In this document: positions 33,379 to 44,949 of the stretch, one piece after another
Numbering within the stretch: position 1 is the first letter of the stretch
Layout of the letters: every line of letters begins with the position of its first letter
Source: Mastigamoeba balamuthi
Taxonomy: Eukaryota; Evosea; Mastigamoebida; Mastigamoebidae
DNA length: 64,000 nucleotides
Reading direction: 5' to 3'
Assembly (NCBI GenBank): GCA_902651635.1
Contig: CACRSC010001920.1
Coordinates: forward strand, 62,001 to 126,000
Translations under genes and position numbers: made by a program
Notes under the pieces: generated by a model
Database searches by the model: none
What the model was told of the DNA's origin: nothing
The model's input: only the letters and a program-made list of their open reading frames with translations

Positions 33379-36093
33379 ATGGACTCGCTCGAAGTACAGC
33401 GCGAGCTGAGCTTTCTCTCCCACGCGGCCTCGAAGCAGCGCTCCCGAGTACCCGCCACCCCTTCTCGCGCCTCGTCTGACGTCTCTTGCCAGGCCTGCGA
33501 GGCCATCGCCCGCCTCTTCGCCGCCCAGCGCGATCCCGCCGCCGCGCTCGCCGTCGCCACGTCATCGTGTCTCCCCGCGCGCGCGACGCGCCTCCTCGAC
33601 GACGGCAGCGACTCTGTCCGCGAGAGGGCCGCCCTCCTGTGCCTCGCCCTGGCGCGCTCCTGCGGCGGTGACGTGGCCTCGGAGTGCGCCGCGTGCGCGT
33701 GCGCCCGCCTGGCCGCTGCGCGCGAGCAGTGCGAGGAGGTCAGGATCGCCCTGGCCCGCACGGCCTCTGCCACTGTGGGGTGCCCTGCCGTGCAGCTCGA
33801 CTCCCTGCGCGCAGCGCTCTGCGCTACCTACTCTGACCGCTTCGACGACGTAGTCATGGCACGTCATCGCTCTTCGCCTTGAGCGCGGTTGCCGCGTTTT
33901 CGGGGGGCGCTTTTCACTTTCTGAGCTCCGAGCGTTGGCGGTCTGCTGACGTGCGTGCGTGGGGATGACGCCATGGCGGACGCTGCGCAGGAGGGGCTTG
34001 GCATCACGAGGAGGCTTGCGGCGGAGGAGCCCGAGCGTGCGCGGGTCATAGGCGACTCGCTGGTGCGCAGCGTTCTGGGGTGCGCAGAGGCGGGCGACGC
34101 CGTGACGCCGTCGATGCCCGGGCTCTCGCTGCTGGCGCACCGCAAGCACGCCGTCCGCGAGGCAGCGCTCTCTGCGGTCGGCTCGCTGTTCACTGCGGGC
34201 TGCTCCCGCTACCTCGCCGCCGCTGCCTCGCAGCTGGCCCGCCTCGTCTCTGCAGACTCGTCGCAGAGCGCTCGCCGCGCAGCGGTTCTTGTCGCCAGGA
34301 ACGCGCTCTGCACGCCCGCGCTCGCTCAGGAAGAGGCCGCCCCGCTGCTCCTGCCAACGCTGCTCGCAGGCGTAGCGGACACCGCCCCCGAGGTTTCCAG
34401 CGAGGCCTACGCCGCCCTGTGCTCAGCGGGAGAGGCGTGGGCGCAGTCCCACGAGCAGCAGCTCAGGGACGTCGCCGCGTATGGCCCCGACCTCGACGTC
34501 TCGCCGGCGGCTCCCGCAATGCCGCCCGCGATGCAGGGCCGCAGGGCGCCCCTGGGAGCGCGGTCGTTGGTCCAGGGCAACCTCCGCGCGCTGTTCCGCG
34601 GGCTCGCCCCTCTGCGGTTCGTGTCCGCGGCCGAGGCCGACAGGGCAATTGGTGTTCTCTGGTCCGCCGTGGCGCTCGGCGAGCAGCCAGCGGTCGAGTT
34701 CTGCGACGACGTCCTCGGCATCGCGTCGCGCGCAGAGCTCGCCGCGGAGATGGACGCGCACGTGCGCGCAAGAGCAGAGGCCTGCGTGCGCCTCTACGCG
34801 TGGTTCTGCGGCCCAGAGGCCTGCGTCCCGCGTGCTCTTGCAGCGTGCACAGCAGCCGGGCTCTCCCAGCCAGGGCGGTGCTCGTACGCCCGCGTCCTGG
34901 GCGCCGTGCTGAGGGGCTCCGACAGGGCGCAGCTCCTCGGGCTGCTGCCCTCTGTCGCCTCGGGGCTCGCGTCGAGCGAGGAGCCTGCGGCGTTCCTGTG
35001 TGCGAGCGAGGCTGTCGAGGACGTGGCAGGCATGCCGCAGGAGGCCTACGTCGACTTCTGCCTCGTGCGCCTCGCCGCTGGTGCCCCTGTCCCGCAGTCT
35101 GTCATTCCCGCGACGGCCGTCCGCCTGCTGCGCAGCTCGTCTGAGTGGCTCTCCAATTTGGACAAGCGCGTTGCTCTGTTCGGGGCTCTGATGCGCGAGG
35201 CGGGCTCCCACCAGGGCGTCTGGGAGTCGGACGCGCCCTCCACCGCCGAGGCGGCCCAGCTCCTGTGCTCTGTCGGCAGCAGAGCGGAGAGCCCTGCCGA
35301 GATCCGCGCCCTGGCCGTCTCGCAGCTGCATCGATGCATTCCGTCGTCGTTCTTCCCCGTGCCCTGCGCTCTTTTCGAAGGCGTCGTGAAGCCGAACATG
35401 CCGTGGAGGCCTGGGCCGCAGTGGGCTGCGCTGCGTCGGGTGCGCTGCCTCAACCGCGTTCGTCGCAGGGCAACTAACTACCGTGTCCGCAGGAAACCGT
35501 GCATCTGTGGTGCAGGGTATGCGAGGCGTGGCCGCAGCCGGAAGACATGCAGAGGATCGCCGCCGAGGCCGCGCAGATGGTTCTGCAGCACATCGACGAC
35601 GACGACTCCGCGACCAGGTCGTCAGCCTGCGCATGCCTCGAGCGCACCCTGGCATGCGCCCCAGCGGCTCTCTCAGGTACCACGCAGCAGTAGCGCCTCC
35701 CGCGTTTTCTGTCCGCTGATCTGGTGTGTCTGCCGGTGCCAAGGCCCTTTGGTCGCGGACGTATGCGACAAGCTTGTCGGGAGACTGGACGACAGCGACG
35801 ACAGCGTGCGTCTGGCAGCGATTCCGGTCATCATGGAGTACTTCAAGCACGCAGTCGGGCAGTCCGCTCTGCCGGCAGAGTCGCAGGAGAGGTTCCTGAG
35901 CAAGCTGCTCATCCACATGGACGACACGAACGCCGCCGTCCAGAACGCCGTGTTTGCGTGCCTCGCCGGGATTGCGTCTGTTGTTCCAGAGGCCGTGGCA
36001 GACCACGCCACAAAGGCCATGGCCAGGAGCAGCAGGTCGTCGACGCTTTGTCAGGAGCTTCTGAGGATAGCCAACTCACCACAGCGCATTTGA
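33379..36093 (+). CDS. HEAT-repeat protein resembling dynein axonemal assembly factor 5 (HEATR2)
   Basis: Exons 33379-33862, 33926-35439, 35493-35676 and 35744-36093 give 843 residues of Ala/Leu-rich helical HEAT repeats. Features resembling DNAAF5 are the overall length, the segment SMPGLLSLLAHRKHAVR-type repeat (here MPGLSLLAHRKHAVREAALS), DDSDDSVRLAAIPVIMEYF, and the end FLSKLLIHMDDTNAAVQNAV with a basic Arg/Ser-rich stretch followed by LCQELLRIANS. DNAAF5 is a cytosolic chaperone-like factor for preassembly of axonemal dynein arms. The family assignment rests on remembered sequence character and could be another HEAT protein. The first splice (33862/33926) is the least certain; it was chosen because it alone joins the two long frames in phase without a stop. 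The head-to-head arrangement with a kinesin would suit co-expression. Confidence 0.6.
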
Positions 36094-36179
36094 ACGAACA
36101 ACCGGGTTTGGGACCCCCTTCACCACAATGTCTGCCAGAAGAGCATCAGGGCCAGTGCCAGTGCCATAGCAGTCCGAAG

Positions 36180-36470
36180 TGGGGCGTATGAGCAGACGAT
36201 TTGCTCGTGTAACCGCGCACAGAATCCCTGCTGGGTGTTTGCCCTCTGCGCGGCAGCCTCCCCTTGCGCCCGAACATGACCCGCGCGCAGCTGTCCTCCG
36301 CGGCGAATCCCATGCCGTCGCGTCGCAGCCGTCACCGTTGACGTCCCCGAGGTCGTTGAGGGGGCAGCCCAGGGTAGTTGGTGCAGGATGTGTTGAGCGT
36401 CACGCGCCCGACGAACTAGAGCACGTCTCCGGTGCGCCCGAGGAACCTCCCAGCCCTGGGCGCCATCGCC
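36180..36470 (-). pseudogene. Fragment of an FG-GAP/VCBS-repeat (integrin-alpha-like) protein gene
   Basis: On the minus strand 36328-36360 reads LNDLGDVNGDG, the calcium-binding D-x-N-x-D-G core of an FG-GAP blade. After a frame change of a few bases, 36262-36312 reads MGFAAEDSCARVMFGRKG, the typical end of the same blade (MGFAA... then VMFG). No complete reading frame, start or further blades are seen nearby. Together the two pieces look like one eroded repeat of a cell-surface protein gene. An unrecognised intron is a less likely explanation. The rest of 36094-36789 shows nothing. Confidence 0.4.
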
Positions 36471-36789
36471 AGGTCGTCGGCCCCGTCACGGCGAACCCGC
36501 GGTTACGGTTACGAGAATCCGCCTCTGAAGAGCGAAAATGCAACTATTTTTATGAAAAGAAACGGCGCCGGGACCGCAGGTCTGCGGTCCTCCACCAGGA
36601 AGCACGCCGCATACCACAGCAGAATGCATCTGCCTGCCCGCGTGGCGGAGGGGGCGAGGCGCGGGCGCGGATGCGTCGGTTTTTTCTGATTTACACAGGC
36701 TATCCACTTTTTCCGGAGATCGGGTCCTATCTGGAGACACGCGTCCATTAGTCTGTCTGGCAGAGCACTCGCACAAATCGGACCTCTCA

Positions 36790-37764
36790 ATGGACGGCAA
36801 GGGCAAACTCATCGTGGCACTTGTCTTCTGCGCCGTGGTCCTTGTGGCAAACACCGCGCTGTTGCTGAGGAGCAGGGCGCAGTCCACAGAGCCCGCGGAC
36901 AGCGCAGGCAGCCCCGTAGTGCAGAGCACAGCAGCAGAGGTGCAGTCGACACATCCAGCGCAGCCAGCGCAACCAGCAGTGCAGCCACCAGTACACCACG
37001 ATCTGGTCTCCGTGGTCGCAACAATCCCCGCACGCTTGCTCGACGGCTCCCTGCAGCGCCACGTGGCGGCGCTGCGCAGCCAGACGCGCCCGCCCGAGGT
37101 GATCTACGTGGCCCTGCCCAGGCGGTTCAAGCGCTTCAAGACGTCTGTAAACTGGACGGACGACGAGATCAAGCGTCTGGCGGGCGACAAGGACATCGTG
37201 CTGCTGCGCGAGGACGACGACCCCGGGCCCGTGGCCAAGTACCTCTTCCTCGCGCGGGCGCAGGCACGTGGGGAGGTTTCGTTTGAGCGCGTGTTCGTGG
37301 GCGATGACGACCAGCGGTACTCGCGGACCACGCTCGAGCGAATGGTGGCCCTCTGGCCCCGCGGCTTTCACGGGTACATGCAGAACGACTACCACTTCGT
37401 CCGCCAGGGCACTGGCGGGTTCGCCCACGGCTTTGTGGGGCTGATGCTGCACAACAGCACGCTCGTGCACCTGCTCGACTGGCCCAGACCTGACATCGCC
37501 TTTGACGTCGACGACCAGGTGTGCAGCATCTGCCTCGCCTTCCACAATATCTCCATCGTCCCGGGGCTGCCGAGACCGCAGTTCTGGGTTGATGGGAAGG
37601 AGGGCAAAGGCCTTAATGCCATCTTCAACAATGGGCCACGCGAGCTCACTGCCAAGAAGGTCTTCGAATATTACCACGTCGAGGCGATTCACGAAGGCCC
37701 TGATGCAGGGAAGTACCGCTTCTTTGATACAGGCCTTGTGCTACCCCAGCTTCCACAGCAATAA
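36790..37764 (+). CDS. Type-II membrane glycosyltransferase (GT-A fold), family A copy 1
   Basis: Intronless, 324 residues. A short cytosolic start MDGKGK, one signal-anchor helix (residues about 7-26, LIVALVFCAVVLVANTALLL), a Pro/Gln/Ser-rich stem, then a luminal catalytic domain beginning HDLVSVVATIPARLLDGSL. GT-A features: strand IYVALPRRF, a D-D-D-x-x-Y motif (VGDDDQRYS) as candidate metal/nucleotide-sugar ligand, the NDYHFVRQGTGGFAHGFVG acceptor loop, and a later DVDDQVCS acidic motif. Golgi location is inferred. The donor sugar cannot be told. 62% or more of the catalytic part is identical by eye to copy 2 at 46969; stems differ. AATAAA (37760-37765) overlaps the stop codon. Same type of gene as in the cluster at 45-55 kb, from which it is separated by an AT-rich island. 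Confidence 0.75.
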   Translation: MDGKGKLIVALVFCAVVLVANTALLLRSRAQSTEPADSAGSPVVQSTAAEVQSTHPAQPAQPAVQPPVHHDLVSVVATIPARLLDGSLQRHVAALRSQTRPPEVIYVALPRRFKRFKTSVNWTDDEIKRLAGDKDIVLLREDDDPGPVAKYLFLARAQARGEVSFERVFVGDDDQRYSRTTLERMVALWPRGFHGYMQNDYHFVRQGTGGFAHGFVGLMLHNSTLVHLLDWPRPDIAFDVDDQVCSICLAFHNISIVPGLPRPQFWVDGKEGKGLNAIFNNGPRELTAKKVFEYYHVEAIHEGPDAGKYRFFDTGLVLPQLPQQ

Positions 37765-39517
37765 ATCGCTTTGGTTTTACTGAGAGCAGTGCAGATTGAT
37801 TACTTAACTGGATGTGTTAACACAGGTGATTCTTTGATCAGTCAGCTGAGAATGTGAGTGCAAGAGTATCAGGGCTATTCAGGCACCACTGAGGGACTCA
37901 GCAGTTGTTAGAGCCAACACATGCATTCCTATAATTCATGTACATACTTCTACTGCATTTGTGTTTGCCCATGAGATATGTCTGCACAAAGTTGTAAACT
38001 GTTTCTGCACTGCGTTCATAGCTCACTGATTTCCAGGTTACTCCAGCTTTCCTTAGTCAATCTTGTTTTGAAATCATATATGCTTTTGTGGTTGAGAATA
38101 AGTAACATGCTCTTCACTGAAGTGTAAATTCTGAGAGAATTCTAAAAAGAATATTGTGTAACAGAAGATGAAGAATTCATATAAGAAGCATAAATCAACG
38201 CAGGTCTGGAAACTTAAGAGGTAACTTAGTGAGAAAAAAGGCCAATAAGAAGATACACTTGGTTAATTGGTCATATCCTTGTCTCGTTTTCCAAAGAAGG
38301 CAATAAGACTGGGCTCGAATTTGAAGAAGAGAAAGAAGAGAAGAAGAATGAAATGAAAAGTAAATGAAGCCTAGCCCATCATTGTATACATTCTTAACAC
38401 AATATGAGTGGGAAAAGGAAATGAGCAGAAAATACATATATCAGTAACAGAGTGATATCTACTGAGACCTATACCAGCTGTATGCTGGCTCATTCTCCTC
38501 TGAGAAATTCCTGTCCATTCACACACAATCAGGCTTGTCTGACATGCCAATTGATGTACAGATTTTCAACAATGACATTCTCTGAGATAAAGTCAACAGA
38601 TGAGCCTGTGTTATTGGGCTTAAGCACATTCACAGAATCTATACGTTCTTCTTGTTTTCATATCTAAACAGCACCTCTTTGATTATGTTCAGAAGTTCTG
38701 GCCCTATTTCCCCCCTAGTCTGAATACAATAGAAGCACATTCTTGGATTCAGTGGAGTTCTCAGAAAAAGGACCTGAAGACTCTTTTTATAGAGTGCACT
38801 CTAAAAAAGCAAGAATGATAATATCTTGATGCTGATTCTCCGACTTCAGTAGATCTTAATTCATAGTTGTAGTAGTGCACACATACTAGATCATGCATAA
38901 ATGCAATAGAATGGCAGATGCTTCAGATTGTTCTGCACTCAGCTCAAGTGGTTATCAGCAGTTTCAATGTCATTGTAGAACTTCTTTCAGGACTCTTATG
39001 ATTATATACTCAGTGTCAATCATACAGCTTTGGAGAGTATGGACCTCAGAGACCACAGACCCGTAACTGAATGTTCATAGCGCATGTAGTGAATGCCAGG
39101 GCCACTCTCCTTGAATGACCATGAGTTGGCGGCCTTCTTAACATCCCTCTGTGGGCATTTTTGAATCTGAGATATTTGTCAGCATTTAATGGGTATTAGA
39201 TGCTTCTTCAATGTCTATGAACTATGTAAGATACATGCCAAAATTGATAACAAGTGAGCAAACAAACTTACCTTGTAGCTGGCAGCCATCGGGAAATCAG
39301 AGTATGACACACATTAGAGGACAGGATGGATGGATGAGCAAAGGATCAATAGCATATGTTCTTAATATCAGAAGCTCTTAGATGCATTTGAGGCACGAGT
39401 TTTTGCTGTTCTTGGCAGCTGAGATGAGCCTGGAATGCCGCTGGATTGATGGCAGGGATGTGCCTTGATGCTTATTACCATCTGTGAGAGTGCAGTGTGT
39501 TGTAATGTGTCAATTGA

Positions 39518-40198
39518 GTGAAATTATGTTTTTATGCTATTTGCCAGCACATGATAACAGCTAGCATATGCCAGCAGATGGCATGGAGGGATATCTGGTA
39601 CTATTTTGCAGTGACTTATCTGTATCTCGTGAGAATTTGGGTGGAAATAACACTTTTTCGTGATATGTATAATGTGGGCATCAATAAGCTCCGCAAGGGT
39701 ATCAGGCAGTGGTATCAGTGCAGCAATGACACCTTCGTTGTTAATCTTAATCGGACTCGTCTAGCACTTCAACCCTGGTCAGAAATGCAAATTTCACTTG
39801 GCAGTTTAGCAAGTCAAGTTACTGCAGCAAGAAGAATTGAGTTTATTCCTCCAGTTATTGGAGTCACTCTCTGGATGGATTCTACAGACATTCCACTATG
39901 ACATCTGAATGGAGTATGAATTCCATGTTTGAATTTTACCTTATCATACACAGAGAGGAGGAAATTGTGATTACTGGAGTGGAAAGGGATGTTATAATTG
40001 GTGATTATCACTTCAGTGCAGGTTCCAAGATGTCCCACAGATTTATAGTCTCTATGCTCTTCCACCTCATGAGAAGAAGCGTGGAAAAGGACTTAAAACT
40101 CTGACAGAGGAGAAAAACCGTCATAATGCTGCTGTTAAACATGCCCATGCCCATGTTGAAAGTGGTTTTGCATCAATAAACATTTGGTCATTGCTGCA
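39518..40198 (+). mobile_element. Relic of a DDE-type DNA transposase (PIF/Harbinger-like, weak)
   Basis: The first frame (39518-39901) has VTLWMDSTDIPL, like the G-x-D-G/S-T-x-I-P strand that carries the first catalytic Asp of Harbinger-type DDE proteins. About 200 bp on, in another frame, KNRHNAAVKHAHAHVESGF resembles the N-x-x-H-x-x-x-R-x-x-V-E-x-x-F motif with the last catalytic Glu. The two parts lie in different frames with stops between, so the gene is decayed. No terminal inverted repeats were matched. Confidence 0.35.
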
Positions 40199-40234
40199 AC
40201 TTTTGCACATGGAGCAATAAATCTTTAGCGATGT

Positions 40235-40515
40235 TTTTCAGTGCTAATTTAGTGCTTCAATTGCTAATTTTGCGCTAATTCGAGCGCTAAATAGTGCTAC
40301 ATCGCAAATTGCAATTTTAGCGCTATGTGACCTAAATTCAGCATTATTGCAATTATTTTCTATCACTATGCATCACTTTAATCACTACTAGCACAATTAT
40401 ATGCACTAGGAGCGATTGTAGTGCTATTTTAGTGATGCATTTCCATTGAATGCATAGTATGTAGCGCTACCAATCGAATGTAGTGCTATTTCAGCACATT
40501 TAGCACATTTTTGTG
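40235..40515. repeat. Array of short degenerate words (AGTGCTA / AGCGCTA), copy 1
   Basis: Within 280 bp the words AGTGCTA, AGCGCTA, TAGTGCTAT and their complements recur every 10-25 bases, many self-complementary. Shares CAGTGCTAATTTAGTGCT with CAGTGCTAATTCTAGTGCT of the second array. Confidence 0.6.
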
Positions 40516-40589
40516 ATTATTCATTTCTGAGACCTCAGTCATATTTTCTAAGTCAAACCTCTGTTTTGGCTTTTTCACTGGGGTGGTCT

Positions 40590-41473
40590 GGGAAACCAGG
40601 CCTCCCTGGGAATACGGCACAGGGGGTTCTCACTGAGGTACCAGGCATCTAAGTTCGTGATGATTGTGATGGCTGACCTTAGCACGTCATTGCTTATCAC
40701 CTTCTTCCCCTTGCACTTCTTGCTCACGATGTTGAATTGGGACATGAAGCTCAGGTAGTGCTCTACTCTGCTTCTTCAGCGCCTGTGAACACAGTTCCAC
40801 TGGAGTTCGAACCTGGTGTACTTGAGTGCAGTTGTTCTTTGCCTTCCATTGACAGAGTTAAACATCAGAAGTCCGGGCATTCCAGACACTCTGTGCATTG
40901 ATTTCGAAAATTTGTTATCAGGTTGATGCATTTATAATAAGCAATTCAATTGATAAATGCACGTTTTACATCTTTAGAATAAGTAGCAAATGAATGCATG
41001 CTTGCCCTACAATTATCAATTGATTAATAATGAATTTATACTGATTTCATTTAGACGAATAAAATTGTGTTATTTTGTTAATTTCAGTGGGCCTTACCTT
41101 CATCTCGTTTACATGCTCTGCCAGGTAGAGCCAGGGTTGAGCCATCATGCACCAGAAGTTGCTTGGATCGGAAGCCTCCAGGATCGTCTCAGAGGCAAGC
41201 ACTCCATAGTGTTTGAAGTATAGCAGCAGGTCCCCCAGCTTCTTGAAGGGTGTCTGGCCCTTCATACCACTGAAATCCCCGTTCCAGGAATTGAACAGGG
41301 TACCCCCAGCGTGCTTTGGCAATGGACTTGTGCAGCTTGTGCAGGAGACGCTGCTGCCTGGCTATTTTTGCAGCAATGATGGGGTTGTCCTGGAACTTGA
41401 CCATGTTGATTGGCTGGGTTTTTGGCAAGTGCAGAGAGTGTAGTGATGTATGTGCCGAAAGTGTATTTAGCAA
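40590..41473 (-). mobile_element. Decayed frames of a possible tyrosine-recombinase (Crypton-like) element
   Basis: Minus-strand frames in succession read RTTALKYTRFELQ after LLMFNSVNGRQ, and KGKKVISNDVLRSAITI after EHYLSFMSQFNIVSKK. The character (fN-x-x-x-G-R, then G-K-K-V followed by a helix) recalls the core of eukaryotic tyrosine recombinase-like proteins. The upstream frame (41473-41189: NMVKFQDNPIIAAKIARQQ) is unassigned. Frames are interrupted. The match is from memory of family character only, and the catalytic Arg-His-Arg-Tyr set cannot be demonstrated. Confidence 0.2.
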
Positions 41474-41798
41474 ATGAATGAATGAGCTACGAGTGCAAAA
41501 CGCGTTTTACGTGCATGCAGCACATGACGTGATTAACGTGATGTGACATTGCTGTTTTTCTTGATTTATTCTCTAAATATCAATTCATTTGAGGACACAC
41601 TTAGCCTGATTTTTCTGACACCTTAAAAACACTCTCTACTCCCCCTCTGCATTCAACACAACAGTCACGTATGTCTGCGGTCCCCCCTTCCACCCCCTGT
41701 TCCCGTCTGTGCATGCCATGCCACCCTTCCCAGCTGCAGCAGTGCAGTCTTGAAAAGGCGACAGCCTCCACACTTTGGTGTGAGCTGTTGCCAAATAC

Positions 41799-42122
41799 AT
41801 GGCTGTGCTGTTCAGCCCTAAGTTTAAGTGGAAGCCAACCAACTGGCAGCTCCGTGCATGGGTACTGTCAGTCATGTGGCGCAACTCCAAAGACCTAAAG
41901 GTATGTGCTCCCTTGTCTGCTCTCCCCTTCCTTCCCCATGAGTCTCCGTAATCCCTCCTTCCCCCCCTCCTCCCCCTTCCCCTTTGTTTTCCCTTCACTG
42001 ACGTGTGTGTCCCCTTCCCCCCTGAAGAACTGCTACAATTCATGGCAGGTGGGCAAGAAAGACTTGCCCGTTTCTGAATTGTCTGAGGCGGAGATGCAGC
42101 ACCTCGTGGAGGAGTTGGAAAG
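41799..42122 (+). CDS. Two gene-like exons of unknown function (partial)
   Basis: ATG 41799 opens MAVLFSPKFKWKPTNWQLRA, which runs to a GT donor at 41901. A 127-nt C/T-rich intron ends CCCTGAAG at 42027. The second exon (NCYNSWQVGKKDLPVSELSE...) reaches another GT donor (GTACGT) at 42123 in consistent phase. These are the only well-formed splice signals in the AT-rich island, and the local GC is higher. No downstream exon could be joined, and no family is recognised. It may be a surviving gene, a captured host fragment, or part of a transposon. Confidence 0.3.
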
Positions 42123-42589
42123 GTACGTCCTGCCCTCCTCTTGCCCTCCCTGCCCTCCCTGGGCTGCGGCTTCAGCTGCAGCTGCAGCAGCTATGGCAGC
42201 TGCTGTGCTGCCTCACCTGCCACTCGTGCTTATCCTCCTTGTCCGTGCAGTGCCTGTACTTGTTGTCGGCATGCTGCTGCTGGTGTTCCAGCTGCAGCTT
42301 CTCTCTGAGCTGCTCCTGTGACGTTTTTCTGTTAGTTTTGTTGGAAAAACAGGAATGCAGGGGAGGGGAAATATTCACTGTCATTTGACAGAACCCTGTG
42401 CGCAGGGCATCAACGATGGTGGCAACCACGCCACCACTGATGTCTCATGGTGCTGCTGGTGCAGCAGGTGCTGCTGAGGCAGCACTCCCTGTTTCCAGGG
42501 GCACCCAAACCTGTGAAAAACGGGGGGGTCAGGGGGAAATTGTCTAAAATGGGGGAAAACCGGATTAAATGAGAGAGGGCAGGAAGGAG

Positions 42590-42870
42590 GGCAATTTTTT
42601 TGACAAATTTGTAGATTTTATAGATTTTATCGCTTTTTGCGATTAAAACGATTTAATCGTTTTTAGCGATTCTATCGCATTTATCAATTTTATCGATTAA
42701 TGTGCTAAATACACATGCTGTGCATTTGCACCATTTGATTCGTTATTTTTCGACTAATGTGCAATAATATGCACATTATACGCATATAGTGCATGATGTG
42801 CTAATTGTGAATGAAAAAACTAGCACTAAAATAGCACTAATTCAGTGCTAATTCTAGTGCTGAATATTAG
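42590..42870. repeat. Array of short degenerate words, copy 2
   Basis: AT-rich tract dominated by self-complementary words: first ATCGATTAA/TTAGCGATT/TATCGCATTT, then AGTGCTA and GTGCTAATT words as in copy 1. The arrays lie 2.1 kb apart and flank the recombinase-like frames and the two-exon stretch. Confidence 0.55.
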
Positions 42871-42999
42871 TCCATTAAGAGATATCTCTTGAAATGAAAG
42901 AAATATCTTCGTTTCCCGTTTCTGCTACCAGTGAGGAATGAGCTCTTTCGAGCCAGGGGCATTGGGATTAGGGGGGGTTACAATGAGTGGTGAGGGTTT

Positions 43000-43041
43000 G
43001 GGGGGGGGGGGGNNNNNNNNNNNNNNNGGGGGGGGGGGGGG
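43000..43041. other. Scaffold gap (15 N) inside a G homopolymer
   Basis: Thirteen G (43000-43012), fifteen N (43013-43027), fourteen G (43028-43041). A further seven-G run lies at 42971-42977. The gap size is probably nominal. Confidence 0.95.
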
Positions 43042-44631
43042 CTGTGAAGGACAGTCGTCTGGGTTGGCTTTTTTGGTGGGGTGTGTGCTTCAGGTATCTT
43101 ATTGTATCACATGTCGTTATCTGTCAGTTCTGTGACTATGAAAGGTCTGTGGGTTTTTTCTACAGGTTTGTAGCACTTGGCTGGGCAGGTGATGTTCAGG
43201 CAGTTGAAGGGGGATTTGGGGGTATCTCCTGGTATTTGTCTTTTTTGTTCTTCATATGCCACTTGATTCTCTCTGTGACTTATGTCATTGAGCCAGTCAT
43301 ACGTGGTGGCAACTCACTCGTTCTGTATTTTTATTGTTGTTCCGATTGTTGATTCTTAGCCCAGGCATCATAAGCTAGTGTACTGCACAGAAATAGGACT
43401 TAGTTTCGAAAACAGAGGATATCCCTCATGTGCCAGTGACTTATACAACAGCATGAGAGGTAAACGGACCTTTTCACAGCAGTCATCACTGCAGTGAGCA
43501 TAAGGTCTGGCCCTATTCATCCAAAGAGTGATGGTCAGCAGAGGGAGCAGGCCAGGCAGACCATCCCACGTTCTGGTCCTGTATGCTGGTGGGCTCAGCA
43601 CTAGGGGCCCCTGCACTGTCATTTTCGTCCTCTTCCTCCTGCTCGTGCTGCTGCTCGGTCTCTGCATTGTCCTGCTAATGGGCCTCACCGTCCTGCTGCT
43701 CTGTCTCCTTGTCTTGCTTCATCTCTGCATCCTTGAGCTGCTTGTTCGCCTTCTGGCTCACTCTCTTGCTGCTGCTGGGGCTCTGGAGACAGCTCAGGCT
43801 CAACGGCTGGTGCTGCTGCTGCTGATGGCACGGCCTCATGTTGAACATTGAACCGGGGCTGCAGGAGTGGTCGTGCAAACAAACCTCTTCTATGACAGAA
43901 ATAATAGCAGGTTGTATAGGCATACAACAGTGCGAGTGATTATGCTACTGGTACAGTGCCCATCAAAACGACCTCCCTGGTCACATTTTTCATTTGAGAA
44001 TTGCAATTCCCACTTTGTTGACAGGTTTAAGAGAGATATGAGAATGCTGATTCCTAGTATTAAAAATGTCTTCATTGCTCTTTTTCTCTTGATGCAAACG
44101 GAAAGGAACAGAATTCACAAAATATTGAGATACTCTCTACTTCAAGCCTCTTCTACTAGAAGCAAACGGTGTGTACAAATTGATTGATATTTCCTGGATT
44201 TCGCATCGAAATTCGAGCCTATAGGAGACCTGATACATTATCAATTTGTTTTTGATCAGGACTGCATGCTGGTTGTGAGATGCAGATAACATTATGTTCT
44301 CTCTTCACTTCTTAGAAATCTGACTTCATTGCTACGAGATATTGTCCTCCTGCAAAGACAAATATCAGAATCTCTTTCGAAAAGAGCATTCTGGACAAAG
44401 GGAGTAGTAGTGTACGTAAATGTGGTACATTCCAACTTCAGTGAGTTTTTCTGTGAAAATATCTAAATAAGCAATTTATTTTTCCAGTTCCTTATCTGGT
44501 TCTTCTTAGCGCAATCGTCTTTTCCCAGGGGACTCACACAGCCCTGCACCAGGAAGTCACCAATGTAGCATATCGAATTCCCTTCCCTTTATTGACACAT
44601 ACTATTTAGACGCTGGTGGCACATAATTATT

Positions 44632-44949
44632 ATGCTGGTGGTATATAGCATGTTCCCAGTGGTAGATTACTATATGCCAGCAACATACAGCACAAATGTT
44701 GTTAAACCACAGAAAGAGCATGAGGAGGCTATGCTTATGGCACTGCAGACCATAGAGTCTCTCACTGCACAGTTGAAGGACCTGACTGCACTGAACCAGA
44801 GAACTCAGGACGAGGTGCAGAGGCTGACTGTTCAAGTCACCTCTGCTGCTGGTCCAGGTCTATACGTTCCTATACAGCAACAGAACCAGGTCATCAAGGG
44901 CCTGGAGGCTGCCAGGGCCAAGTTGAAGGACAAGATCACTAGGAACTAG
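44632..44949 (+). other. Short coiled-coil reading frame of unknown origin
   Basis: About 105 codons with heptad-like text (MALQTIESLTAQLKDL; QVIKGLEAARAKLKDKI) in the AT-rich island. No start context, splice sites or family are recognised. It may be a fragment of a mobile element. Confidence 0.25.
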
